DNA from: Brevundimonas viscosa
Lineage (GTDB): Bacteria; Pseudomonadota; Alphaproteobacteria; Caulobacterales; Caulobacteraceae
NCBI RefSeq assembly: GCF_900116065.1
Contig: NZ_FOZV01000004.1
Coordinates: 62,001-126,000 of the forward strand
Length of the DNA: 64,000 nucleotides
Reading direction: 5' to 3'
Shown here: one piece after another, positions 25,375 to 34,160 of the stretch
How positions within the stretch are numbered: position 1 is the first letter of the stretch
Layout of the letters: each line of letters begins with the position of its first letter
Notes under the pieces: model-generated
What the model was told of the DNA's origin: nothing
What the model saw: only the letters and a program-made list of their open reading frames with translations
The model's database searches: none
Position numbers and translations under genes: made by a program

Positions 25375-27108
25375 ATGACCGAAACCGCCTATGCCCTCGT
25401 CGCGCAGGTGCGCCGCCGGGAGCTGAAGACCCGGATCGCCCTGGCCGCCTTCATCGGAGCCACGGCCTGGTTCGTGGCCCCGAGCGTATGGCCGCTGGTC
25501 TGGTTCGTGGCGGTCTGCGCCAGCCAGGCGGTGGACTGGCTGGTCTTCCGGCGCTTCCTCCAGCGCCCGGGAGTCGAGCCGTCCCGGACGATGATCGCCG
25601 TCGCCTGCGCCGTCACCGCCGGCTGCGTGGTCATCTATTCGGGGATCGCCGGTTACCTGTGGTTCCGGGGCGGCGAGGTCGGGCGCGTCTTCGCCCTCAT
25701 CCAGATCGCGGGCGGGTTGCTGCACGTCAGCCTGCACATGCACCGGGCGCGGCCGGTGCTGATCTCGGCTGTGGCGACCCACGGGACCTATTTCCTCGGC
25801 CTCCCGGTGGTCAGCGCGATCTCGGGCGGCCGCTGGCATGAACTGCTCATCACCATCGGCTGCCTGCTCTACATGAGTCACCTCGGCGTGGCGGTTCGGC
25901 AGAGCACCTCGACCACGGAACAACTTCAGTCCGCCCGCGACGCGGCCCAGGAGGCGCGGCGGCGGGCCGAGGTGGCCAGCGACGCCAAGTCCGACTTCCT
26001 TGCGGTGATCAGCCACGAGATACGTACGCCGATGAACGCGGTCATCTCGGCCGCAAACCTGCTGCGCCGCACGCGGCTGGACGAGGCGCAGCGCGAGCAC
26101 GTGGCCATGCTGACCGACGCCGGCGACGTGCTGATGGGCCTGCTCAACGACGTCCTCGACTTCTCCAAGATCGAGGCGGGCAAGATGGAGCTTGAGAGCG
26201 CCGCGATGAATGTGCGCGACCGGCTCACCGCGCTCTGCCGGCTGTGGGAGCCCCGGGCCGACGCCGCCGGCGTGCGGCTGACGATGGACATCGACGCGAG
26301 CGTGCCCGCGTTCGTGCGGACCGATCCCCTGAGATTCCAGCAGATCCTGTTCAACCTGATGTCCAATGCGGTGAAATTCACCAGCACGGGCGAGATCCGC
26401 GTGCGGGCGGGCTGGGACGGCGCGCATCTGTCGGTCGCGGTTGTCGACACCGGCTGCGGGATTCCCGCCGAGCGCCTGCCGCACATGTTCAACAGTTTCG
26501 AACAGGCCGACGCCGGCACCACCCGCCGCTACGGCGGCACCGGGCTGGGTCTTTCGATCAGCCGCAAGCTGGCCGAGATCATGGGGGGAACCCTGTCGGT
26601 CGAGAGCCGGGAAGGGGAGGGTTCCACCTTCACCCTCTCGCTGCCGGTCGAGGTCGCCGCCGAGGACGCCGCCGCATCGCGGCCGAGCGGCGAGGATACC
26701 GGGGCCCTGGAGGGCCGCGCCATCCTGGCCGCCGACGACCACGAGGTGAACCGGCGGATCCTGGCGCTGCTGCTGGAGCCGCACGGTTGCCGTCTGACGC
26801 TGGTCGCCAACGGGGCCGAGGCTGTGGAAGCGGCCCGACTGGAGCGGTTCGACGCCGTGCTGATGGACATGCAGATGCCGGTCATGGACGGACTGGAGGC
26901 GGCGCGGCGGCTGCGACGCGAGGGTCTGAACGCCGCCACGCCGATCATCGCCCTGACGGCGAACGCGCTCGACACCCACAAGGCGGCGTGGGACGCGGTC
27001 GGGGTGCACGCCTTCCTGACTAAGCCCATAGACCCGGAGCTGCTGGCCTCGACCCTGGCTGGGGCCTGCCGGCCCGAGGCGGAAACGCCGGAGAGCGCCG
27101 TCGCCTGA
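25375..27108 (+). CDS. Membrane hybrid histidine kinase (HisKA-HATPase-REC)
   Basis: 577 residues. The N-terminal sensor region has about five transmembrane helices (about 20-175) without a recognisable periplasmic domain. A short coiled linker leads to HisKA with the phospho-acceptor His214 (AVISHEIRTPMNAV), then HATPase_c (NLMSNAVKF, DTGCGI, GGTGLGL). A C-terminal receiver domain has the phospho-acceptor Asp498 in VLMDMQMPVMDG. It autophosphorylates on His and passes phosphate to its own receiver, then presumably to a phosphotransferase. No cognate regulator is adjacent. The ribosome-binding site lies in a hairpin. Confidence 0.94.
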   Translation: MTETAYALVAQVRRRELKTRIALAAFIGATAWFVAPSVWPLVWFVAVCASQAVDWLVFRRFLQRPGVEPSRTMIAVACAVTAGCVVIYSGIAGYLWFRGGEVGRVFALIQIAGGLLHVSLHMHRARPVLISAVATHGTYFLGLPVVSAISGGRWHELLITIGCLLYMSHLGVAVRQSTSTTEQLQSARDAAQEARRRAEVASDAKSDFLAVISHEIRTPMNAVISAANLLRRTRLDEAQREHVAMLTDAGDVLMGLLNDVLDFSKIEAGKMELESAAMNVRDRLTALCRLWEPRADAAGVRLTMDIDASVPAFVRTDPLRFQQILFNLMSNAVKFTSTGEIRVRAGWDGAHLSVAVVDTGCGIPAERLPHMFNSFEQADAGTTRRYGGTGLGLSISRKLAEIMGGTLSVESREGEGSTFTLSLPVEVAAEDAAASRPSGEDTGALEGRAILAADDHEVNRRILALLLEPHGCRLTLVANGAEAVEAARLERFDAVLMDMQMPVMDGLEAARRLRREGLNAATPIIALTANALDTHKAAWDAVGVHAFLTKPIDPELLASTLAGACRPEAETPESAVA

Positions 27109-28191
27109 TCAGGCCCAGCGCGCCACGGCGGCGGCGAGGGCGAGCGACCCGGGCGGCTCGACCGGATCCGGAACGGACCCATCGAAACGGGGCGCGGGCG
27201 CGGGCTGGACCACGCCGGCTTCGACGAAGGTTCCGCGCGCGGCGTTGTGAGGATGGGACGGAGCCTCGCCCAGGGTCAGCACTGGCGTGACGCAGGCGTC
27301 GGTGCCCGCGAAAAGCGCCGTCCACGCGTCTCGGTCGCGGGTCGCGAACACGGATTCCAGACGGGCGTGCAGGGCCGGCCAGCCGGCGAGGTCGAACTGC
27401 GGCGCCTCCCCGGCGGCGATGCCCAGTCCGGCCAGCAGGGCGGCGTAGAACTGCGGCTCCAGCGCACCCACCGCGACGAAGCCGCCGTCGCGGCAGGCGT
27501 AGCAGCGATAGAAGGGCGCGCCGCCGTCCAGCAGATTGGCCCCGCGGGCGTCCGTCCAGAGACCGCGGGCGCGGAAGGCGTGGAACAGGCTGGTCAGCAG
27601 GGCCGAGCCGTCCGTCATGGCGGCGTCCACGACCCGGCCGCGGCCGGTGGTCCGCGCCTCCAGCACGGCGGCCAGCAGGCCGGCGACGAGGAACATCGCC
27701 CCGCCGCCGTAGTCGCCGACGAGGTTCAGCGGCGGCCGCGGCGGCCGGTCCGGCTCCCCCGTCGGGTGCAGGGCGCCGGACAGGGCGATGTAGTTGAGGT
27801 CATGGCCGACGGATTGCGCCAGCGGTCCGGACTGGCCCCAGCCGGTGACGCGGCCGTAGACCAGCCGGGGGTTGCGGGCCTGCAACTCGGCGGGCCCGAG
27901 CCCGAGACGTTCCATGACCCCGGGGCGGAAGCCCTCGATCACCGCATCGGCGGCGCGGACGAGATCGAGGACGCGGGCGAGGTCGGCGGGATCCTTGAGA
28001 TTGACCTCCACCGACGCCCGCCCCCGGTGCAGGACCTCGCCGCCCACGTCCGCGAACACAGGCGCCCCCGCCGCGGCGCTGCGGGTCAGGCGGAGCACCT
28101 CGGCCCCCATGTCGGCCAGCCACATGCCGGCGAAGGTCACCGGACCCAGGCCGTCGAACTCGAGGATGCGCACGCCGGCGAGAGGTTTCAT
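27109..28191 (-). CDS. CaiB/BaiF family CoA-transferase (alpha-methylacyl-CoA racemase-like)
   Basis: 360 residues, class III CoA-transferase fold. Typical features are MKPLAGVRILEFDGLGPVTFAGMWLADMGAEVLR, VDAVIEGFRPGVMERLGLGP (as AADAVIEGFRPG) and VYGRVTGWGQSGPLA...HDLNYIALSGAL. The HDLNYIALSG segment is closest to alpha-methylacyl-CoA racemases (AMACR/Mcr), which epimerise 2-methylacyl-CoA, rather than true CoA-transferases. It is cytosolic, probably in branched-chain lipid catabolism. It is convergent with the kinase gene, the stop codons adjoining. Confidence 0.9.
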   Translation of the reverse strand: MKPLAGVRILEFDGLGPVTFAGMWLADMGAEVLRLTRSAAAGAPVFADVGGEVLHRGRASVEVNLKDPADLARVLDLVRAADAVIEGFRPGVMERLGLGPAELQARNPRLVYGRVTGWGQSGPLAQSVGHDLNYIALSGALHPTGEPDRPPRPPLNLVGDYGGGAMFLVAGLLAAVLEARTTGRGRVVDAAMTDGSALLTSLFHAFRARGLWTDARGANLLDGGAPFYRCYACRDGGFVAVGALEPQFYAALLAGLGIAAGEAPQFDLAGWPALHARLESVFATRDRDAWTALFAGTDACVTPVLTLGEAPSHPHNAARGTFVEAGVVQPAPAPRFDGSVPDPVEPPGSLALAAAVARWA

Positions 28192-28299
28192 GGCTCCTGC
28201 CTAACCGCTCCGTTCGATGCGGTCGAGCGGCCGGCTTGACCCCGGCGGCGTCCTGTCGGAGAAGGCGCGTCGCCGGCCCCTGCGGCCGGCCCGCGACGT

Positions 28300-28376
28300 G
28301 CGTCCCTAGCTCAGCTGGTTAGAGCACCTGACTTTTAATCAGGGGGTCCTGGGTTCGAGTCCCAGGGGACGTACCA
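28300..28376 (+). tRNA. tRNA-Lys (anticodon TTT)
   Basis: 77 bases fold as a cloverleaf. The acceptor is GCGTCCC with GGGACGT (one G-U pair), the D stem GCTC/GAGC, the anticodon stem CCTGA/TCAGG with loop CTTTTAA (anticodon TTT, Lys), and the T arm CTGGG-TTCGAGT-CCCAG. The 3' CCA is encoded. Confidence 0.97.
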
Positions 28377-28479
28377 TCGCCCCGGCGGCGGGCCCGCCGT
28401 GAAATCCATCTCGTCGTGCATCCATGGACCCGGTCGCCGGCCTCATGCCGGGGTTGCATCTTCCCGGAGTTCTCCTGTC

Positions 28480-29424
28480 GTGTTCCTGCGTCCGCTTCTG
28501 TCCGGTCTGGCCGCCCTCGCGCTTCTGGCCGCGGCGACCGCCGTCCGGGCCTCGAGCGAGGCCTCCCTCGCGCCCGGCGCCCATCACGCCGTCATCAACG
28601 ATGTGCGGCTCTGGTATCGGGTGGCGGGCCGCGAGGAAGGGACGCCGGTGGTCTTCCTGCACGGGGGGCCGGGCCAGGGCAGCCAGACCTTCGCCCGCTA
28701 CGCGGGGCCGGCGCTCGAGCCGCGGTTGCGTATGGTCTATCTGGACCAGCGGGGCAGCGGGCGCTCGGAGCGGCCGTGGAACGACGCCTACAGCCTCGAA
28801 CTGCTGGTCGACGACCTCGAACAGCTGCGACAGGCGTGGGGCGTGGAGCGCATTTCGCTGATCGGCCACAGCTTCGGCACGATCCTCGCGCTCGAGTACG
28901 CGGCCGCGCACCCGGAACGGGTCGAGCGGCTGGCGCTGGTCGCCGCGGCGCCCGACCTGCCGGCGGCGATGGACCTGCAATGCCTGCGACTGGAACGCCT
29001 GGAGCCGGAAACCTACCTCCGCGCCGTCGAGGCGCGGCCGGACGGCTCCCGCGCCCGCTGCAACCCGTTCGCCGCCGGTCGCGCGTTCATCGACGGCGCC
29101 ATGTTCCCGGAGCCGGCGACGCAGCGGCTGGTGGACGAGAGCGACGCCGTCGACGGCCTGCGCAACACCGGTCAGATCGGACAGGCCCTGTTCGGCGCCG
29201 GCGGCTTGATGGACTACCGGTTCGATCGGCATGCGCGGCTCACCATGCCCGTGCTGGTGATTGCCGGCCTGGCCGACTTCCAGACCGTGGTCGAGCCGCA
29301 GCGCGACCTGGTTCACGACCTCCCGGACGCGCGGATCGTCGAATACCCGGGCAGGGGCCACTTCATGTTCGTCGAGGAACCGGCGCGCTTCGCCGCCGAC
29401 GTGGCGGAGTTTCTGGGGCGCTGA
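28480..29424 (+). CDS. Exported alpha/beta hydrolase (proline-iminopeptidase-like)
   Basis: 314 residues from the GTG at 28480. This start has a GGAG ribosome-binding site ten bases upstream and begins a clean signal peptide (FLRPLLSGLAALALLAAATAVRA); an ATG at 28399 would bury it. The fold shows the oxyanion motif HGGPGQGSQ, the nucleophile elbow GHSFGT (Ser), a late Asp in ADFQTVV and a His in GRGHFMF. The S33-like layout suggests a periplasmic peptidase or esterase. The substrate is unknown. It lies just after tRNA-Lys. Confidence 0.9.
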   Translation: MFLRPLLSGLAALALLAAATAVRASSEASLAPGAHHAVINDVRLWYRVAGREEGTPVVFLHGGPGQGSQTFARYAGPALEPRLRMVYLDQRGSGRSERPWNDAYSLELLVDDLEQLRQAWGVERISLIGHSFGTILALEYAAAHPERVERLALVAAAPDLPAAMDLQCLRLERLEPETYLRAVEARPDGSRARCNPFAAGRAFIDGAMFPEPATQRLVDESDAVDGLRNTGQIGQALFGAGGLMDYRFDRHARLTMPVLVIAGLADFQTVVEPQRDLVHDLPDARIVEYPGRGHFMFVEEPARFAADVAEFLGR

Positions 29425-29454
29425 CCGGGGCGACCCGCAGTCCGAGGGAGAACG

Positions 29455-29479
29455 GGAACTCTCACCCGTCGCGGTTGTT
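29455..29479 (+). promoter_or_regulatory. EcfG-like promoter, one mismatch
   Basis: GGAAC (29455-29459), 16 bases, then TGTT (29476-29479), against GGAAC-N16/17-CGTT. The -10 lies 50 bases before the small membrane protein's ATG. The spacing is right and one base of the -10 differs. Confidence 0.4.
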
Positions 29480-29528
29480 ATCTGCGGGCCGCCGGCGGCG
29501 CCGGGGCGCGGCCTGGGGAGTCGGGAGC

Positions 29529-29702
29529 ATGAAGCGTGATCGCGGTCGGACGCGCCGGACGGATCGGGACCTGATCATCGTCCTCGCCTGCATGGTCGGC
29601 TCGGTTCTCGCCTCCGGCTACGTTGCGGCGCGGCTGTTGGAGACCAGCAACGGGACCGATCCGACCCGCTACGAGCGCTTCTACGCCAGTCTCGATCGCT
29701 AA
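29529..29702 (+). CDS. Small single-pass membrane protein
   Basis: 57 residues. A basic N-terminus (MKRDRGRTRRTDRD) precedes one transmembrane helix (LIIVLACMVGSVLASGYVAARLL), then a short polar tail ending RYERFYASLDR. A GGGGAG ribosome-binding site lies eight bases before the ATG, supporting translation. An EcfG-like promoter precedes it, and further small genes with the same kind of promoter follow. No family is recognised. Confidence 0.6.
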   Translation: MKRDRGRTRRTDRDLIIVLACMVGSVLASGYVAARLLETSNGTDPTRYERFYASLDR

Positions 29703-29711
29703 CGGCGATCC

Positions 29712-29736
29712 GGAACAGGCCGCCAGCGGGCGGGTT
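29712..29736 (+). promoter_or_regulatory. EcfG-like promoter, one mismatch
   Basis: GGAAC (29712-29716), 16 bases, then GGTT (29733-29736), one base off the CGTT consensus. It is 31 bases before the start of the hydrophilic protein at 29768. Confidence 0.4.
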
Positions 29737-29767
29737 CTCCAGTCACTGTCCCCGCAAGGAGCCCGCC

Positions 29768-30103
29768 ATGCCGCACCAGAACGTCGATTCCTCCAAGGCC
29801 ACCGCCCAGAACGCCGCCACCGATCCGGTCGGTCCCGGCGACCAGACCGAAGCCGGCGGCGAGGCCCGGCGGCCGGAGCCGCGCAGCTACGCCGCGCCGG
29901 ATGTCGCCGACTCCAGTCTCGCGCCGCCCGCGGCCGGCGAGGTCGCGGACTACATGGACGAGGGCGATGCGCTCGGCGCCGACGACGTCCAGCTGGGGAG
30001 CACCAACCGCAACCGGCCGCGCAACACCGAGATCGACAGCGGCCAGGGGCCGAAGACCCGGGCGGGCAACCAGCAGCGCCTGAAGACCGGCTCGGCGAGC
30101 TGA
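29768..30103 (+). CDS. Small hydrophilic, probably disordered protein
   Basis: 111 residues, with no hydrophobic segment and no cysteine. It is rich in Ala, Gly, Asp, Glu, Asn, Gln and Pro, with a basic C-terminal end. A strong AAGGAG lies in front of the ATG. Composition resembles stress-protectant or intrinsically disordered proteins, and an EcfG-like promoter precedes it, so a general-stress role is plausible but unproven. No family is recognised. Confidence 0.7.
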   Translation: MPHQNVDSSKATAQNAATDPVGPGDQTEAGGEARRPEPRSYAAPDVADSSLAPPAAGEVADYMDEGDALGADDVQLGSTNRNRPRNTEIDSGQGPKTRAGNQQRLKTGSAS

Positions 30104-30158
30104 GCCGCGCGCTCCGGTCGCGCTTCCGCCGCGTCCGGCGACGTGGTTGAGTGCGGCC

Positions 30159-30701
30159 ATGCGCCGCCTGATCCTGCTCCTGCCCGTTCTCGCCCTGATG
30201 GGCTGCAACGCCGGCGCCTCGGCGGCGCAGGGCGGGCGCGACTTCGGGGCAGGGCTGGGCGACGCCCTGACGGCGCCGCTTGAGGACCTGAACCTGCGCC
30301 GGGACCACATTCCGACGGTGCTGCTGCAGGCCGAGAGCAATCCGTACGACCTGCGCAACCTGAACCAGTGTGCGACCATCGGGGCCGAGATCGCGCGCCT
30401 CGACGAGGCGCTGGGGCCCGACACCGACGAGCCGCCGGCGCCGGACGGGTCCTATGTCAGCGAACGGGCCGCGGACGCGGCGTCGGCGGCGGCGCTGGAC
30501 GTCGTTCGCGACACCACCACCGACTTCATCCCGGGCCGCAGCTGGATCCGGCGCCTGAGCGGCGCCGAGCAGCACAGCCGGCACGTGCAGTCGGCCATCC
30601 AGGCCGGGCGGATGCGGCGCGCCTTCCTCAAGGGCGTCGGCATGCAGCGCAACTGCGCCCCGCCGGCGGCGCCCCGGTGGTTTCGGCCGAGGCGGTCGTA
30701 A
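30159..30701 (+). CDS. Uncharacterised lipoprotein
   Basis: 180 residues from the ATG at 30159 (MRRLILLLPVLALMGC), which gives a lipobox LMGC; an ATG four codons earlier is possible. The mature part contains DLRNLNQCATIGAEIARLDEALGPD and a helical C-terminus. Conserved-looking sequence after the lipid anchor suggests a small envelope protein of a family common in Caulobacterales, but I cannot name it. Two further Cys (in NQCAT and QRNCAP) may form a disulfide. Confidence 0.75.
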   Translation: MRRLILLLPVLALMGCNAGASAAQGGRDFGAGLGDALTAPLEDLNLRRDHIPTVLLQAESNPYDLRNLNQCATIGAEIARLDEALGPDTDEPPAPDGSYVSERAADAASAAALDVVRDTTTDFIPGRSWIRRLSGAEQHSRHVQSAIQAGRMRRAFLKGVGMQRNCAPPAAPRWFRPRRS

Positions 30702-30710
30702 GCGACAGGC

Positions 30711-30784
30711 GGCAGCAGGCAGAAGGCAGCAGGCAGAAGCAGTGGAGGAGGAATAGGCGGGGGGCCTGCTGCCTCGGTCGCGGG
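30711..30784. repeat. Tandem 14-base repeat with downstream inverted copy
   Basis: GGCAGCAGGCAGAA is repeated perfectly at 30711-30724 and 30725-30738. The complementary GCCTGCTGCC (about 30774-30783) can pair with either copy. It lies in the 120-base gap between the convergent lipoprotein and tgt genes. It may terminate transcription, although no T tract is obvious. Confidence 0.55.
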
Positions 30785-30822
30785 GACCTTGGGCAGCTCG
30801 CGGCGCGCCTGTTGCCTACTTC

Positions 30823-31944
30823 CTAACCTCTCCCGTTCGACACATGTCGCGCGTGGAAGTCGCGGCGGAACTGCTCGAAGCGGCCCTCGGCGATCGCCGC
30901 GCGCATGGCGGCGGTCAGGGCCTGGAAGAAGGCGATGTTGTGCCAGCTGAGCAGCACCTTGCCGAGGATTTCATCCGTCCTGACAAGATGATGCAGATAG
31001 GCCTTTGAGTAGTCCTGTGAGGCGGGGCAGGGGACCTCGGGGTCCAACGGCTCCTCGTCCTCGGCGAAGCGGGCGTTCTTGAGGTTGATCGGCCCGGCCC
31101 AGGTCCAGGCCTGGCCGTGGCGGCCGGCGCGGGTGGGCAGGACGCAGTCGAACATGTCGACGCCGCGCCAGACGGCCTCCACGAGGTCCACCGGCTTGCC
31201 GACCCCCATCAGGTAGCGCGGCCGGTCGGCGGGCAGCATCTCCGGCGCGTAGTCCAGCACCTCGCACATGGCCGCGTGGCCCTCGCCGACGGCGAGGCCG
31301 CCGATGGCGTAGCCGTCGAAGCCGATGTCCTGCAGGCGGTCCGAGCTCTCGCGGCGCAGGTGCTCGAAGGTCGAGCCCTGCTGGATGCCGAACAGGGCCT
31401 GGGCGTCGCGGCTGCCGAAGGCGGCCTTCGACCGCTTCGCCCATCGCGCCGACAGCTCCATGCCCTCGCGCGCGCGGCTCTCCTCGGCCGGCCAGGCGAC
31501 GCATTCGTCCAGCTGCATGACGATGTCCGAACCCAGTCGGTCGGCCTGGATCTCGATCGACCGTTCGGGGGTCAGGACGTGCTTCGAACCGTCGACGTGG
31601 CTGGAGAAGGTCACCGCCTCCTCGGTCAGCTTCGAGATGCCCGACAGGGACATGACCTGGAAGCCGCCGCTGTCGGTGAGGATCGGCTTGTCCCAGCGCA
31701 TGAACCTGTGCAGCCCGCCCAGCCGCTCCATCCGCTCCGGGCCGGGGCGCAGCATCAGGTGATAGGTGTTGCCCAGCAGGATATCCGCGCCGGTCTGCTC
31801 GACCTGCCCGACCGTCAGCGCCTTCACCGTGGCGGCGGTGCCGACCGGCATGAAGGCGGGCGTGCGGATGTCGCCGCGCGGCGTTCTGAGCAGGCCGGTC
31901 CGGGCGCGGCCGTCGGTGGCGGAGATGTCGAAGGGGAAGGGCAT
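30823..31944 (-). CDS. tgt: Queuine/preQ1 tRNA-guanine transglycosylase
   Basis: 373 residues. It exchanges G34 of GUN-anticodon tRNAs for preQ1. The TIM-barrel motifs are clear: [13 protein letters not shown] (catalytic Asp), [22 protein letters not shown], and [14 protein letters not shown] (nucleophile Asp). The start ATG overlaps the queA stop (TGATG). Oddly, the zinc site is altered. Where bacterial Tgt has Cys-x-Cys-x2-Cys just before the YSxAYLHHL segment, this protein reads V-P-C-P-A-S, keeping one Cys of three; the His in LLSWHNI remains. The bases confirm this. It may bind metal differently or not at all. Confidence 0.95.
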   Translation of the reverse strand: MPFPFDISATDGRARTGLLRTPRGDIRTPAFMPVGTAATVKALTVGQVEQTGADILLGNTYHLMLRPGPERMERLGGLHRFMRWDKPILTDSGGFQVMSLSGISKLTEEAVTFSSHVDGSKHVLTPERSIEIQADRLGSDIVMQLDECVAWPAEESRAREGMELSARWAKRSKAAFGSRDAQALFGIQQGSTFEHLRRESSDRLQDIGFDGYAIGGLAVGEGHAAMCEVLDYAPEMLPADRPRYLMGVGKPVDLVEAVWRGVDMFDCVLPTRAGRHGQAWTWAGPINLKNARFAEDEEPLDPEVPCPASQDYSKAYLHHLVRTDEILGKVLLSWHNIAFFQALTAAMRAAIAEGRFEQFRRDFHARHVSNGRG

Positions 31945-33050
31945 CAGGCCGCGCGGAATAGCAGCGAGCCGTCGCCGTAGGAATAGAAGCGGTAGCCGGT
32001 CTGCACCGCATGGGCGTAGGCGGCCTTCATCGTCTCCAGCCCGGCGAACGCCGAGACCAGCATGAACAGGGTCGACTTCGGCAGGTGGAAGTTGGTCATC
32101 AGCACGTCGACGGCGCGGAAGCGGTAGCCGGGGGTGATGAAGATGGCGGTGTCGCCGTGGAAGGGGCGGACCACGCCGTCCTCGCCTGTGGCGCTCTCCA
32201 GCAGGCGCAGGGAGGTGGTGCCGACGCAGACGACGCGGCCGCCGGCGGCGCGGACGGCGTTGAGCGCCGCCGCCGTCTCCGCAGAGACCTCGCCCCATTC
32301 GCTGTGCATACGGTGCCCTGCGACATCCTCGGCCTTGACCGGCAGGAAGGTGCCGGCCCCGACGTGGAGGGTGACGGCGTGGGTCGAAACGCCTCGCCTG
32401 CGGATCGCCTCCAGCAGGGCGGGCGTGAAGTGCAGGCCGGCGGTCGGTGCGGCGACCGAGCCGTCGTGCTCGGCGAAGACGGTCTGGTAGTCGGTGCGGT
32501 CGCGCTCGTCCTCGGGCCGTTTGGCGGCGATGTAGGGCGGCAGGGGCATGACCCCGACGTCGCGGATCGCCTCGTCGAGGAAGGGGCCCGACAGGTCGAA
32601 GCGCAGAGTGACGAGGCCGTCCTCGCCCTTGGCCTCGACGGTGGCGTCGAGCCGGCCGAGTTCGCAGGCGGCGTCGCCGAGAACCCCGCTGGAAGGCGCG
32701 CCGAAGCGGATGCGGTCGCCGACCTTGATTCGCTTTCCGGGCTTCATGAAGGCCGACCAGACGTCCGGCGCGTCGCGGTGGTGCAGGTTGGCCTCGACCG
32801 CGACGGTCAGGACCTCCCCCTCGGGGCCGGGGCGCTGGCGGACGCCGGACAGGCGAGCGGGGATCACCCGCGTGTCGTTGAACACAAGGGCGTCGCCCGG
32901 GCGCAGGAAGTCGGGCAGGTCGCGGACGATGCGGTCCTCGAGGCCGCCGCCCGGCCGGACCACGAGCAGACGGGCGGAATCGCGCGGCTCGACGGGGCGC
33001 AGGGCGATCCGGTCTTCCGGCAGGTCGAAGTCGAAGTCGGCGGTCTTCAT
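31944..33050 (-). CDS. queA: S-adenosylmethionine:tRNA ribosyltransferase-isomerase
   Basis: 368 residues from the ATG at 33050 ([19 protein letters not shown]). QueA adds the epoxycyclopentane ring of epoxyqueuosine to preQ1-tRNA using SAM. Conserved stretches are [51 protein letters not shown] and [10 protein letters not shown]. It is coupled to tgt by a one-base overlap; the two act in succession. Confidence 0.97.
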   Translation of the reverse strand: MKTADFDFDLPEDRIALRPVEPRDSARLLVVRPGGGLEDRIVRDLPDFLRPGDALVFNDTRVIPARLSGVRQRPGPEGEVLTVAVEANLHHRDAPDVWSAFMKPGKRIKVGDRIRFGAPSSGVLGDAACELGRLDATVEAKGEDGLVTLRFDLSGPFLDEAIRDVGVMPLPPYIAAKRPEDERDRTDYQTVFAEHDGSVAAPTAGLHFTPALLEAIRRRGVSTHAVTLHVGAGTFLPVKAEDVAGHRMHSEWGEVSAETAAALNAVRAAGGRVVCVGTTSLRLLESATGEDGVVRPFHGDTAIFITPGYRFRAVDVLMTNFHLPKSTLFMLVSAFAGLETMKAAYAHAVQTGYRFYSYGDGSLLFRAA

Positions 33051-33131
33051 GGCGCGGGCAGTGGCCACGAGGGCGGGGCGGGGTCAAGGCCGCGGCCGTG
33101 AACCGTCGGACCGGCGCGGTGTTGATGCCCT

Positions 33132-33602
33132 ATGCGCATTCCCGATCTTTTGCCCTCCGCCCTCATCGGCGCCGTCGCCAGCGCCCGGTCGATGACGCCC
33201 ATGGCCGCACTGGCGGCCGCCCACGTCGCCGGGCGGGAGACGCCCGGCCGCCTGCGCCTGCTGACCCATCCGCTGTTCACCGCCGGGGCCCTGGCCATGG
33301 GCGTCGGCGAACTGCTCGGCGACAAGATGAAGTCGGCCCCGGACCGGACCGTCTTTCCCGGCCTGCTGGCCCGGGTGATGAGCGCCGGAATCGCGGGATC
33401 GGCGCTGGCCCCGCACGGCCGGGAGCGGACCGGGGCGGGGATGGCGGTCGCGACCGCCGTGCCGCTGGCCTATGCCACGCTGGCCGCCCGCAAGCGCGCC
33501 ATGCGGGCGATCGGCCAGACCCGGAGCGGGTTGATCGAGGACGCGCTGATCGTAGGCGCCGGCGCCGCGATCGTGGCGTGGGCGGTGTGCAGACGCCGCT
33601 GA
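33132..33602 (+). CDS. DUF4126-like membrane protein
   Basis: 156 residues. Several hydrophobic segments are broken by the Gly/Ala-rich loops typical of DUF4126. The N-terminal segment IGAVASARSMTPMAALAAA resembles that family's SARS(M/L)TP signature. Function is unknown. It is divergent from queA, with about 80 bases between, and is followed by another membrane protein on the same strand. Confidence 0.75.
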   Translation: MRIPDLLPSALIGAVASARSMTPMAALAAAHVAGRETPGRLRLLTHPLFTAGALAMGVGELLGDKMKSAPDRTVFPGLLARVMSAGIAGSALAPHGRERTGAGMAVATAVPLAYATLAARKRAMRAIGQTRSGLIEDALIVGAGAAIVAWAVCRRR

Positions 33603-33664
33603 CGGCCGGCGAAAGACGGGATTCACATCCCGGCGGCTAGCGTGCCTCCGGACGGAGGGACGCG

Positions 33665-34129
33665 ATGACTTTCGGAATACGGACAGGGGCGCCGGCGAGC
33701 GGCGACCCGCAGGCGATCGGAGCTGAGCCGTCCAGGCCCCGGCGGGGCGGCTATTGGCTCGGCCTGCTGGCCCAGTTGGCGACTTCGACGATCACGCTGG
33801 GGCTGCTGCCATTCATTTCCCAGTTCAGGCTCAACGGGGCGACATTCGCGACGCTGGCGGCGCCAGCGGCGCTCGCGCTCCTGAATGTGACGGCCGTCGC
33901 GGCGGTCCTGATGCTGCTGGTCGATCTGGCTCTTCGGGCGCTCGGCTGGCGCAATCCGTGGGTCTACGCCGGATCATGTGCGTTGGCGGCCCTGATCTTC
34001 TATGTCGGCCTCGCCCTCGGGGTCGGCCTCATCAATCCGATCTTCGCCCTGTACGTTGCGGTCTGGCCCATGGCCGTCGGGGGGTGGGTGCTGGGCCGTT
34101 CGCGGCGCCGAAGCGCGGTCGGTCGTTGA
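33665..34129 (+). CDS. Uncharacterised membrane protein
   Basis: 154 residues. A hydrophilic N-terminal tail of about 28 residues is followed by four probable transmembrane helices (about 29-50, 58-90, 97-122, 128-145) and a basic C-terminus. An ACGGAGGGACG ribosome-binding site precedes the ATG. It lies 31 bases upstream of lysS and may share its transcript. No family is recognised. Confidence 0.7.
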   Translation: MTFGIRTGAPASGDPQAIGAEPSRPRRGGYWLGLLAQLATSTITLGLLPFISQFRLNGATFATLAAPAALALLNVTAVAAVLMLLVDLALRALGWRNPWVYAGSCALAALIFYVGLALGVGLINPIFALYVAVWPMAVGGWVLGRSRRRSAVGR

Positions 34130-34160
34130 CCGCAGCGACCTGAGCCTGCAAAGCCCCCTC

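Noticed and set aside
30823-33087. Apparent 754-residue protein covering tgt and queA
   Set aside because: Only the part from 31944 is Tgt; the rest is an out-of-frame reading of queA.
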